Positions 1 through 6,629 of a DNA stretch of 8,919 bases are shown piece after piece. A program made the translations under genes and the position numbers. Source of the stretch: Filomicrobium sp. (GTDB lineage: Bacteria; Pseudomonadota; Alphaproteobacteria; Rhizobiales; Hyphomicrobiaceae). Position 1 is the first letter of the stretch, and each line of letters begins with the position of its first letter. The stretch covers positions 1 to 8,919 of the forward strand of contig JAJFHK010000323.1 of the NCBI GenBank assembly GCA_021775655.1, read 5' to 3'. Under the pieces are notes generated by a model that made no database searches, was not told the origin of the DNA, and saw only the letters and a list, made by a program, of their open reading frames with translations.

Positions 1-235
1 ATTGAGAGTGACGACTTTGAAGATACCTCTGCCATTACACAATCGGCCTGTGGTTCAGGCTGCGCATCCGGCACGCGGTACGCTTCTACCACCATTAGTA
101 GAATCTGTTCTGGAAGCTTTTCGCGGCCGCCAGATGGGAACAAGGCCATCGCGAAGAATTAGAGCGAAAGTGGATGTGAACAGCGCTTCGAAGAGCCGCC
201 CCGTTGATTACGCAAAACCCAGGCACGGAAACGAT

Positions 236-242
236 AAAGGAG
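236..242 (+). promoter_or_regulatory. Shine-Dalgarno site that fixes the cynS start
   Basis: AAAGGAG lies eight bases before the ATG at 251. The reading frame is open back to position 2, so a longer protein of 246 residues is formally possible, but the extra 83 residues match nothing I recognise and cyanase homology begins at this ATG. The site therefore supports 251 as the true start. Confidence 0.75.
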
Positions 243-250
243 TGAAGCCA

Positions 251-742
251 ATGACTCGTGAGCAGCTGACCGAGAAAATCCTCGCAGTGAAGCGGGCGAA
301 AGGATGGTCGTGGAAATACATCACAGATACGATTGGAGGGATAAGCCCCGTCCTCGTCGTTGGAGCACTGCTTGGTCAGCAAAAGCTGCTTAAACCATTG
401 GCCAAAAAAGCAGGTGATCTATTTGGTCTCGACGAAAACGAGACCGCAATGCTCAATGAAATCCCGATGCGCGGAATTCCGATGCCGCCGACTGATCCGC
501 TCATCTACCGGTTCTACGAACTTGTAATGGTCAACGGTTTAGCATGGAAGGCATTGATCGAGGAGGAGTTCGGCGACGGCATCATGTCGGCAATCGACTT
601 CGACTTTGACATGGAAAGGCAGCCTGATCCCAAGGGTGACCGCGTGCGAATTTCGATGTCGGGCAAATTCCTCCCCTACAAGTATTATGGTGCGGAGCAA
701 GGTATCCAGCCTCTTGGCTACAAGGAAGAAGTGGAAATGTAA
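251..742 (+). CDS. cynS: Cyanate hydratase (cyanase)
   Basis: Cyanase converts cyanate plus bicarbonate to ammonia and carbon dioxide (via carbamate) in the cytoplasm, detoxifying cyanate and supplying nitrogen. The product is 163 residues against 156 in E. coli. An N-terminal helical, helix-turn-helix-like domain spans about residues 1-70, followed by the catalytic domain. The family's Arg-Glu-Ser catalytic triad is visible: R87 and E90 in YRFYE, and S113 in GDGIMSAIDF, with the same 3- and 23-residue spacing as R96/E99/S122 of E. coli. The core PPTDPLIYRFYELVMVNG is very well conserved. Compared with E. coli the N-terminus is about nine residues shorter, and the C-terminus runs some 18 residues past the KFLPYKYY motif. 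No cyanate transporter (cynABD) or cynR/cynT gene is in view. The start is set by the strong SD at 236-242. The family assignment is very secure. Confidence 0.96.
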   Translation: MTREQLTEKILAVKRAKGWSWKYITDTIGGISPVLVVGALLGQQKLLKPLAKKAGDLFGLDENETAMLNEIPMRGIPMPPTDPLIYRFYELVMVNGLAWKALIEEEFGDGIMSAIDFDFDMERQPDPKGDRVRISMSGKFLPYKYYGAEQGIQPLGYKEEVEM

Positions 743-754
743 GTCCGAGGCGAA

Positions 755-782
755 GGTCCGCCGTGAATGCTGCTGGCGGACC
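755..782 (+). terminator. Hairpin after cynS (possible terminator or attenuator)
   Basis: GGTCCGCC (755-762) and GGCGGACC (775-782) form a perfect 8-bp GC-rich stem with a 12-nt loop, 12 bases after the cynS stop. No T-run follows, so it is not a classic intrinsic terminator. It could weaken read-through into the next gene or protect the cynS mRNA 3' end. Confidence 0.3.
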
Positions 783-832
783 GATCTCTCATCCAACCCA
801 GCAAAGCGATCGGCAATTAGTAGCGTAATAAG

Positions 833-1309
833 ATGAGCACTGAAGAGAGCAGGCCGCCGTTCCCACCCTTCACAAACGAAACCGCTATAGAAAAAGTGCG
901 CAAGGCGGAGGATGCCTGGAACACGCGCGATCCCGAACGCGTAGCGTCGGCTTATACGATTGACAGCCGCTGGCGCAACCGTTCGGAATTTCCGGTGGGT
1001 AGGGAAGAGATCAAGGTTTTTCTTACGCGCAAGTGGGCAAGAGAACTTGACTATCGCCTGATCAAGGAACTTTGGGCGTTTGCAGGCAACCGCATTGCTG
1101 TCCGGTTCGCCTACGAATGGCACGACGATGCAGGGAATTGGTTCAGAAGCTATGGCAACGAGAATTGGGAATTTGACCAAAACGGATTAATGCAGCGCCG
1201 TTTTGCCAGCATAAATGATTTGCCGATCAAGGAAATCGATCGGAAATATCGATGGCCGCAAGGACCGCGTCCCGCTGACCACCCTGGGCTGTCGGATTTG
1301 GGCCTTTGA
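833..1309 (+). CDS. DUF1348 / NTF2-like (SnoaL-fold) protein
   Basis: A 158-residue soluble protein with no signal peptide or membrane segment. It matches the DUF1348 branch of the NTF2-like superfamily, small cone-shaped alpha+beta proteins that bind or transform small ligands. Characteristic stretches are [17 protein letters not shown] near residues 7-23, [17 protein letters not shown] with DSRWRNR (about 25-51), [20 protein letters not shown] (about 64-84), [20 protein letters not shown] (about 91-110), the conserved FASINDLPI, and a C-terminal HPGLSDLGL. The length is normal for the family. The biochemical role of DUF1348 proteins is not established to my knowledge. The ATG at 833 follows a poor SD (taataag), so translation may be modest. 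The gene lies 90 bp after cynS on the same strand with a hairpin between, so co-transcription is possible but not shown. Family call secure, function unknown. Confidence 0.88.
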   Translation: MSTEESRPPFPPFTNETAIEKVRKAEDAWNTRDPERVASAYTIDSRWRNRSEFPVGREEIKVFLTRKWARELDYRLIKELWAFAGNRIAVRFAYEWHDDAGNWFRSYGNENWEFDQNGLMQRRFASINDLPIKEIDRKYRWPQGPRPADHPGLSDLGL

Positions 1310-1840
1310 CGTTGCAAAGTGCGATGAAATTCCTTCTCTCGCTCAAATATCCTTGCGATCAGCTTTGAAACCATGCGGCCTCTTCCAACATGTCGGCTGA
1401 CATTGGACACGGCTATTTCTCCGGCGGTGTTGCGACCCGACTCGATCGCCGCCTTTGCCACAGACTTTGGAAACGGACTGCTATAGCGATTTGGAGTTAC
1501 GCCGCTGAACTCTTTGGGAATCATATTGGTTCCTGGAGATCCGGAAAACCGGCAAATCTGCAGTCGGCCAGGTTTCGCAGCCTAGTGACAGCGTTCCTGA
1601 AATCGACTTGGCATGCACAAGTGCCTGGCGGTATTTGTCGGCGTTCAAGTTGGCCCACGCGCTGCACGACTGGAGGACTTTCAAACTCGCATCCTCGGTT
1701 CGATCATCGAGTTCTACAAAGTTTTTCTTGGTTGGCGATCTCGTAGGAAATCGTATTTTCTGAATGCCGTGGATGCGGTTTTGTCGCCAACAATTCTCAC
1801 TCCGGCGAGAAGCTCATTCAGCCGCAAGCATGCCTTCGCA
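1310..1840. other. Gene-poor stretch between convergent genes
   Basis: This 531-base region lies between the 3' ends of the DUF1348 gene and the reverse-strand LacI gene. Several frames are open: forward 1390-1746 and 1613-1909, reverse 1150-1524, and a reverse frame open from about 1750 down to 1481. None has a good SD or a sequence I recognise, and the longest run into neighbouring genes as shadows. The reverse frame around 1480-1750 has somewhat GC-rich third positions and could be a decayed gene, but I cannot name it. No terminator with a T-run and no repeat was seen. Confidence 0.5.
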
Positions 1841-2896
1841 TCAAGAATTCTTCTTGGTCCTTGTCTTTCGCGGTGCAGCCGTCGATCCGCGGACAATCAA
1901 TTCGGGTGAGAACTTGAAGTCATGATCCAGCTCGGCGGTGGGCCAATTGATCATCTCGACGAGAGCTTCAGCGGCCCTTCTGCCAATTCGACGAGCCGGG
2001 ACGCGAAGCGTGGTGAGCCCCGGCTCGATTGCAGAGGAGCCACGGAAATCACCGATTCCGATTATTGAGATCTCGTCGGGCACCCTAATGCCAAGCGCTG
2101 CCGTTGCAAACATTGCGCCCTGGGCAATTACATCATTGGACGCAAAAATTGCGGTCGGTTGCGGGCTTTGCGAAAGGGCGTTCATAACGATCGCCTTGCA
2201 GGCCTGGACTTCGTAGGGACAAACCAGCCGCCGCTTGGTTGGCACAGCGCTGCCCGCCGATTTAATCGCACTCAAGGCTCCAGAACGGCGGTCGGCCGCG
2301 CGATCATTTGCAACCGGCTCAGCAAGGAGTAAAAGTATGTCGCTATGACCAAGTTCTAGGAGGTGTTTGACAGCTGCGCTGCCAGCTTCGCGATTGTCGA
2401 TACCGATGCAAGGCCAGGGGTGACGGTTTCGGTAATTCCACAGCATGACAGTTGGAATATCGTGCTTCTCAATCTGCCGAACTGTGTCCGCATGGTGGTC
2501 CAGCCCAATCAAGCCGATTGCGTCGACCTTATTCAGGAGCAGCGACTCAGTGAGGATAGCTTCTCGGGCAAGGTCATAGCCGTGGGTGCCAATCAGCATT
2601 GTTCGGGCATAGCGGAACAGAGTCGTCGAAAATTCCTGAATCATCTCGGCGAAGATCGCGTTATCGATCGTAGGAACGACGAGACCGACCGTGCCGCTAG
2701 TCTGCGGGCCAAGCGCGCTCGCGGCATGCGGCACATAGCCGAGCTCATCAACGACGATTGCAATCCGCTTCCGAGTCGCCTCCTTCACTCTTTCGGGTGA
2801 GTTGAAGAAGCGCGAGACTGTAGCAGCAGAGACGCTCGCCTTTGCGGCAACGTCGGTAATGCTAGGTAAGCCATCCCTAAGTACTTTTCTAGCCAT
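1841..2896 (-). CDS. LacI-family transcriptional regulator
   Basis: A 351-residue LacI/GalR-type regulator, probably a ligand-responsive repressor. Residues 13-32 (ITDVAAKASVSAATVSRFFN) form the N-terminal helix-turn-helix, with the recognition helix near SAATVSRFF. The hinge follows YVPH (54-57). From about residue 69 (TVGLVVPTIDNAIF) the periplasmic-binding-protein-like effector domain begins, with typical family segments HPWPCIGIDNREAGSAA, HLLELGH, AIFASNDVIAQGAM and VPDEISIIGIGD. The length is normal. The hinge is one residue shorter than usual and lacks the common Arg (see findings). The ATG at 2896 has only a weak SD. The gene is divergent from the tctABC/dehydrogenase/ligase operon, so that operon is its likely target, and autoregulation through the shared intergenic region is plausible. 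The effector cannot be read from sequence; the transported acid or its CoA or aldehyde product are reasonable guesses. Confidence 0.93.
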   Translation of the reverse strand: MARKVLRDGLPSITDVAAKASVSAATVSRFFNSPERVKEATRKRIAIVVDELGYVPHAASALGPQTSGTVGLVVPTIDNAIFAEMIQEFSTTLFRYARTMLIGTHGYDLAREAILTESLLLNKVDAIGLIGLDHHADTVRQIEKHDIPTVMLWNYRNRHPWPCIGIDNREAGSAAVKHLLELGHSDILLLLAEPVANDRAADRRSGALSAIKSAGSAVPTKRRLVCPYEVQACKAIVMNALSQSPQPTAIFASNDVIAQGAMFATAALGIRVPDEISIIGIGDFRGSSAIEPGLTTLRVPARRIGRRAAEALVEMINWPTAELDHDFKFSPELIVRGSTAAPRKTRTKKNS

Positions 2897-3396
2897 TCTG
2901 AAACTACATCACTGATTGTTCATCCATGAAACTCGATGCATACGGTATTTACATTTTTCACAGCGGCATTCGACTTGGCGGGTGGATTGCCGATCGGGCT
3001 CGCGCACTTTCTGAATGCTCTTGACTGTCGCAAATCCTGTCGCTTTGACGGCCCGCTTTTCGCTCGCTGCACAATTGACCATTTCTCCTCTAAAACCACA
3101 CTGTTTGACTCTGAATTTCCTGCTTCACGCAGCCACTACTATCACCACCTGCTCTCAACGTTGCCCGCCATGTTGAGCCGTATCCGCGCTAAGACCGCCT
3201 ATTTTGCTAAGAGCGCTTCTATGAGGCCCGGTGGCTCCTGGAATGCAGCCATGTGCCCGAAAACTCCAAGACTGGCTCCTGTTGTCGGGCTTCCGATGTC
3301 GCACTGCATCAGCCAGTTGCATGGAGTCCACTTGGTTGCTACTCGATCGAATAAGCTGGCGGCGGAATCATGGATGTAAATGGTTGCGAGCGCGTT

Positions 3397-3425
3397 TTCA
3401 TAGTGCTGCATTATAACTCTATAAA
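3397..3425 (+). promoter_or_regulatory. Candidate sigma-70-type promoter for the tct operon
   Basis: TTCATA (3397-3402, 4/6 match to TTGACA) and TATAAA (3420-3425, 5/6 match to TATAAT) are separated by 17 bases. Transcription would begin near 3432, giving a leader of about 60 bases before the GTG at 3492. The surrounding AT-rich run (TTATAACTCTATAAA) supports melting. This was found by eye, so chance matches are possible. Confidence 0.35.
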
Positions 3426-3436
3426 CAACCGTGGTC

Positions 3437-3465
3437 TGCGCACCGAGCGGCACTTGCTGTGCGCA
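3437..3465 (+). promoter_or_regulatory. Dyad/leader hairpin near the predicted start of tct transcription
   Basis: TGCGCAC (3437-3443) and GTGCGCA (3459-3465) are perfect inverted repeats with a 15-base spacer. They sit just after the predicted transcription start, a classic place for a repressor site, and could alternatively fold as a leader RNA hairpin. The right arm contains the alternative upstream GTG (3459) of tctA. Confidence 0.3.
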
Positions 3466-3491
3466 TCGGCGCGATTTCAGGGTGGAAAAAC

Positions 3492-5003
3492 GTGGAATTC
3501 TTACAGCACTTTGGGCCCGTATTCACACTCACGTCGATGGCCATTCTCTGTGGTGGTACGGTTGGTGGATTGTTGCTGGGAGCCACACCAGGATTGTCAC
3601 CAACGATGGCGGTGGCACTCTTAATCCCGTTCACATTCCATATGACGCCGATCCACGGACTCATGCTTTTGGGTGCGGCCTACACTGCAACTGTTGCGGG
3701 CGGCGCGATCAGTGCAATTTTGCTGAAGATTCCAGGCGCCCCGGCGAACATTGCGACGGCTCTGGATGGCAATGCAATGGCGAAGAGGGGGGAAGGCGCG
3801 AAAGCGCTTCAGATTTGCTTTATTTCCTCGTTCATCGGCGGCGTGATCGGAATATTCGTGCTCATCTTTCTGACTCCGGTTCTCGCTCAGTTTGCTTTGG
3901 GGTTCGGCCCCTCCCACATGTTCTGGATTGCGATCCTTGGCGTTACGATTATTGGTTCACTCGACTCGAAATCCGTCGTGAAGGGCCTTCTTGCCGGCGC
4001 AGTCGGACTATGGATCGCCATGATCGGCTACGACTCCATCCAAGGCGTCGAGCGCTTCATTTTTTCCGAGCATCTGGAAGGCGGGGTACATATCATTGCT
4101 GCGCTAATTGGCTTGTTCGCAATTCCACAAGTTATCGAAATGTTGGAAGGTGGTCGCATTCGTCATGACGTTGAGGTTGTCAAGGTGCAACCTCACAGCA
4201 TCTTCAAGGCTGTCTCGGAAACAATTTCCAAATTTCGTGCCGCGACAATCGGTTCGCTCATCGGTGTTGTCGTGGGCCTCATTCCTGGCGCTGGCGGACA
4301 GATCGCGGGTCTGGTTGCCTACGACCAAGCAAGACGGTTTTCGCCGAACAAGGAACGTTTCGGAACCGGCGAGAGTGAAGGCGTTATTGCCGCGGAAACA
4401 GCGAATAACGCCATGGTTGGTCCGTCGCTTGTTCCGCTGCTGACGCTTTCTGTCCCCGGCAGTCCAACCGCAGCCGTGCTGCTTGGTGGTTTGCTGATCC
4501 ACGGCATATTCCCTGGTCCCAACCTGTTTGAACAGCACGGTGACGTCGCCTGGGCATTTATCAACTCGCTCCTGATCGGTCAGTTCTTAATGCTGATCTT
4601 CGGTTTGTATATTGCGGGGTGGGCAGCTCATGTTGTGCGTATTCCGCCACCAATTCTTGCTAGCGGAATTCTGGTCCTGGGCATCTTTGGGGCCTACTCG
4701 GTGCAAAGCTCATACGCCGACGTTGTTGTGATGATGGTGCTCGGCCTGGGCATGTACTTCCTCTCGAAATTTGGATTTAGCCCAGCACCGCTCGTGCTCG
4801 GCGTAATTCTAGGGCCCATAGCAGAGTCGAATTACGTCCAGGGCCGCATCATTGCCGAAGCCGGTGATGGCTTGCTAGCATACTTCTGCACCGGTGGTCT
4901 CAACCTCTTCCTGATCGCTTTAGTTCTCGCATCAGTCGCTTACTCCGTGCTGACAGAAATCCGGATGCGCAGGTTCGAGTCCAATCAAGGAGCAATTGCG
5001 TGA
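3492..5003 (+). CDS. tctA: Tripartite tricarboxylate transporter, large permease TctA
   Basis: The large membrane subunit of a TTT-family, binding-protein-dependent secondary transporter. With TctB it moves a small organic anion into the cell, driven by an ion gradient. The protein is 503 residues, normal for the family, and almost wholly hydrophobic with about 10-12 membrane segments. The two family signature regions are visible: ATPGLSPTMAVALLIPF (about residues 31-47) and the matching GLIPGAGGQIAGLVAYDQAR (about 262-281), followed by GESEGVIAAETANNA and LSVPGSPTAAVLLGGLLIHG. I chose the GTG at 3492 because AGGGTGG (3479-3485) precedes it and the protein then starts VEFLQHFGPVF, as is usual. 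The GTG at 3459 would add 11 residues, has a weaker SD and lies inside a dyad. The last four bases overlap tctB. The substrate is not readable from the permease; the downstream genes suggest an acid activated to a CoA ester. Confidence 0.94.
   Translation: MEFLQHFGPVFTLTSMAILCGGTVGGLLLGATPGLSPTMAVALLIPFTFHMTPIHGLMLLGAAYTATVAGGAISAILLKIPGAPANIATALDGNAMAKRGEGAKALQICFISSFIGGVIGIFVLIFLTPVLAQFALGFGPSHMFWIAILGVTIIGSLDSKSVVKGLLAGAVGLWIAMIGYDSIQGVERFIFSEHLEGGVHIIAALIGLFAIPQVIEMLEGGRIRHDVEVVKVQPHSIFKAVSETISKFRAATIGSLIGVVVGLIPGAGGQIAGLVAYDQARRFSPNKERFGTGESEGVIAAETANNAMVGPSLVPLLTLSVPGSPTAAVLLGGLLIHGIFPGPNLFEQHGDVAWAFINSLLIGQFLMLIFGLYIAGWAAHVVRIPPPILASGILVLGIFGAYSVQSSYADVVVMMVLGLGMYFLSKFGFSPAPLVLGVILGPIAESNYVQGRIIAEAGDGLLAYFCTGGLNLFLIALVLASVAYSVLTEIRMRRFESNQGAIA
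4987..4992 (+). promoter_or_regulatory. Shine-Dalgarno site for tctB inside the end of tctA
   Basis: AAGGAG ends seven bases before the GTG at 5000. It supports GTG as the tctB start and the 4-base GTGA overlap with the tctA stop, an arrangement typical of translational coupling. Confidence 0.7.
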
Positions 5004-5476
5004 GTGAGCAGCCAGAAGTTGCTGGTCGTTTCCAACAAAGCCTGCCGGCCGCCGCCCTGCTGGCGCTCGGGCTGTGGGTTGGCTACACCAGCTTCAATAC
5101 CGAAGACCCGCAACCTTATCTCTTCCCGCAACTGATTTCTGTCGCGCTCGTGCTGCTGAGTGGAATGGCGCTATTTCGCGCGTTCAAAGGCACCAACCGC
5201 ACCGGTGCAGGTGTGCCACTTGATCAACTTGGGCGGATCGCACCGGCCATCGGATTGATGCTGGTCTGTGTATTCGTGATGCTGCCAGAGTTGGGTTTTT
5301 ACTCTGGCTCGGCACTTGGCTTCTTTATCCTGTTTTCGCTTTACGACCCCGCATCACACAAATCACCTGCTGTATGGCTGAAACGCCTCGTTATCACAGC
5401 CGGGTTCATGACCCTGATTTACGTGGTGTTTGCCTTGGGTCTTCAGGTCCAAACCCCGAGAGGTTTGTTCATCTAA
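5000..5476 (+). CDS. tctB: Tripartite tricarboxylate transporter, small permease TctB
   Basis: The small membrane subunit of the TTT transporter, partner of TctA in the inner membrane. At 158 residues it fits the family. Hydrophobic segments lie at about residues 15-31, 41-61, 78-95, 99-115 and 127-148, consistent with the four to five helices of TctB proteins. The motif DPQPYLFPQLI after the first helix and the C-terminal LGLQVQTPRGLFI are in keeping with the family. TctB sequences are poorly conserved, so the call rests on size, topology and position between tctA and tctC. It starts with GTG overlapping the tctA stop by four bases, with a strong SD at 4987-4992, so the two subunits are probably made in step. 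Confidence 0.9.
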   Translation: MSEQPEVAGRFQQSLPAAALLALGLWVGYTSFNTEDPQPYLFPQLISVALVLLSGMALFRAFKGTNRTGAGVPLDQLGRIAPAIGLMLVCVFVMLPELGFYSGSALGFFILFSLYDPASHKSPAVWLKRLVITAGFMTLIYVVFALGLQVQTPRGLFI

Positions 5477-5478
5477 AC

Positions 5479-5506
5479 GGGCAATCAGATCTGGGAAGGA
5501 TCGCCC
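5479..5506 (+). other. Imperfect hairpin between tctB and tctC
   Basis: GGGCAATC (5479-5486) and GATCGCCC (5499-5506) form a stem with seven of eight pairs and a 12-nt loop, three bases after the tctB stop. There is no T-run. It may act as an RNA processing or stability element that separates the permease and binding-protein messages. Confidence 0.3.
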
Positions 5507-5512
5507 ACAACA

Positions 5513-5529
5513 ACGTCTAAGGAGGACGT
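5513..5529 (+). promoter_or_regulatory. Strong SD of tctC displayed in a small hairpin loop
   Basis: AAGGAGG (5519-5525), six bases before the ATG at 5532, is the best SD in the window and rules out the longer open frame that starts at 5430. It is flanked by ACGTC (5513-5517) and GACGT (5525-5529), which could form a 5-bp stem leaving AAGGAG in the loop. The SD matches the high expression expected of a binding protein. Confidence 0.6.
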
Positions 5530-5531
5530 CG

Positions 5532-6488
5532 ATGAAGAAATTCGCGTTAGGAATGGCAGCGCTCACGGCGATAGCCGTCGCATCCCCTCTGTCTGCCGCT
5601 GATTATCCCGACAGGCCTGTGAGCCTGATGGTTGCTTATAGCCCCGGTGGTGCAACCGACTTCCAGGCCCGTATCGTGACCATGGTCGCTGCAAACGAGG
5701 AATATCTGGGCCAGCCCATTGTCATCATCAACAAGCCTGGTGCCGGTGGCAAAGTCGGTTGGAACAACTTTGCTTCTAGCTCTAAGACCGACGGTTACGA
5801 ATTGGCCGCCTACAACGTACCGCACTTCATCGCTCAATCCATCAAATTCAAAACCAAATACTCGATCGATAACCTTGAGCCGATCGCCAATTGGGGTGCA
5901 GACCCTGCTGTCTTCGTCGTCAACAAGGACAGCCCATTTAACTCGATGAAAGATGTCGCCGAATACGCCAAAGCGAACCCAGGAAAACTCACAGTTTCAG
6001 GCGCGGGTCTATTTGTAGGTCACCACATCGCTTACCTGCAGATTGAAAAGGCTCTTGGCAACGAGCTTAAGTACGTACCGCACAAGGGCGGCGCGCCAGC
6101 GATGAAGTCTGTTCTTGGTGGACAGGTGATGGCGGGTGTCAACAATCTGTCGGATGCATACCGTAGCCGTGACAGCTTGAAAATTCTCGGAATCGCAGAT
6201 CTGAATCGGAATGAAGAGTTCCTGCCTGACGTTCCAACAATTAAGGAGCAAGGATTCGAAGTTGACGATTCCTCGGTGAATTTCCGAGGAGTGATGGTCC
6301 GCAAAGGCACGCCGCAGGATGTCATCGACAAACTCGCGGCCAAGGTCCCAGAGATGTTCAAGAATAGTCGGGTGGCCAAGCAAATGAAGGCTGGTGGTTC
6401 GCCGCTTCGCGTGATGACACGCGATGAAGTGAAGGCAATGTGGGAAAGACGTCAAAAGTTCCTGACGGAGCTTCTCGCGGGCCTCTGA
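5532..6488 (+). CDS. tctC: TTT substrate-binding protein TctC (Bug family)
   Basis: The periplasmic solute-binding component of the TTT system. It captures the substrate and delivers it to TctAB. The 318-residue precursor has a clear Sec signal peptide: MKK, a hydrophobic run to about residue 20, and likely cleavage after LSA (residue 22) before ADYPDRPV. The mature protein shows Bug-family landmarks: AYSPGGATDFQAR (35-47), whose PGGATD loop contributes to ligand carboxylate binding in known Bug proteins, NKPGAGGKVGW (67-77), and further on PHKGGAPAM, GGQVMAG and LPDVPTIKEQGF. Length is typical. The start is set by the SD at 5519-5525. The family binds many small carboxylates and some other acids, so the ligand cannot be assigned from these motifs. 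Hairpins lie on both sides of the gene (5479-5506 and 6516-6567), fitting separate control of its message level. Confidence 0.94.
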   Translation: MKKFALGMAALTAIAVASPLSAADYPDRPVSLMVAYSPGGATDFQARIVTMVAANEEYLGQPIVIINKPGAGGKVGWNNFASSSKTDGYELAAYNVPHFIAQSIKFKTKYSIDNLEPIANWGADPAVFVVNKDSPFNSMKDVAEYAKANPGKLTVSGAGLFVGHHIAYLQIEKALGNELKYVPHKGGAPAMKSVLGGQVMAGVNNLSDAYRSRDSLKILGIADLNRNEEFLPDVPTIKEQGFEVDDSSVNFRGVMVRKGTPQDVIDKLAAKVPEMFKNSRVAKQMKAGGSPLRVMTRDEVKAMWERRQKFLTELLAGL

Positions 6489-6515
6489 GTTACCCGCTGA
6501 CTTGGCATCATAAAG

Positions 6516-6567
6516 GGTGTGGCCGTAACGCGTTTTGCCGCGCGAACGGGGAAGTTACGGCCACACC
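6516..6567 (+). other. Long perfect hairpin between tctC and the dehydrogenase gene
   Basis: GGTGTGGCCGTAAC (6516-6529) and GTTACGGCCACACC (6554-6567) are perfectly complementary, giving a 14-bp stem with a 24-nt loop, 27 bases after the tctC stop. Inside the loop CGTT (6531-6534) and AACG (6545-6548) could pair further. The following bases have no T-run, so this is not a standard intrinsic terminator. Likely roles are mRNA 3'-end protection for the transporter genes, partial attenuation, or a dispersed palindromic repeat; none can be decided from one copy. Confidence 0.75.
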
Positions 6568-6629
6568 GCTGCAACAAGAGTTTGTGTCGTTGAGCGGAAC
6601 CCAACTCTGGTTTTATTGAGGAACACGCA

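Larger units (their letters stand above)
2897..3491. other. Long divergent intergenic/regulatory region
   Basis: This stretch of about 595 bases separates the divergent LacI gene from tctA. It holds a candidate promoter (3397-3425), a 7-bp dyad (3437-3465) and an 8-bp palindrome with a central CG, CAACGTTG at 3156-3163. LacI-family operators usually have a central CG, but outside these eight bases the symmetry fades. Open frames exist (forward 2936-3379, reverse 3199-3453), neither with a recognisable product or convincing SD. It is unusually long for a simple regulatory spacer, so decayed coding sequence may be included. Confidence 0.5.

Noticed and set aside
2..250. 83-residue N-terminal extension of the cyanase frame starting at TTG
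   Set aside because: The extension has no cyanase similarity, and a strong SD sits directly before the ATG at 251 where family homology begins.
1801..1840. Possible LacI-gene terminator stem (TTCTC/GAGAA near 1795-1812)
   Set aside because: Only five base pairs with no T-run on the reverse strand.
1613..1909. Forward 98-codon frame overlapping the 3' end of the LacI gene
   Set aside because: It has no SD, no recognisable product and overlaps a secure gene on the other strand.
3459..3491. Earlier GTG start for tctA
   Set aside because: It has a weaker SD and lies inside an inverted repeat; the GTG at 3492 has a better SD and gives the usual N-terminus. Kept as an alternative.
3431..4168. 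245-codon forward frame overlapping tctA
   Set aside because: It is a shadow frame rich in Arg, His, Cys and Trp, in conflict with the clear TctA protein.
5430..5531. 34-residue N-terminal extension of tctC
   Set aside because: It overlaps the end of tctB, and would bury the signal peptide that starts cleanly at the ATG at 5532 behind a perfect SD.
6588..6616. Possible promoter (TTGAGC and TTTTAT) before the dehydrogenase gene
   Set aside because: The spacing is only 15 bases, both boxes are poor, and the -10 box would sit almost on the SD.
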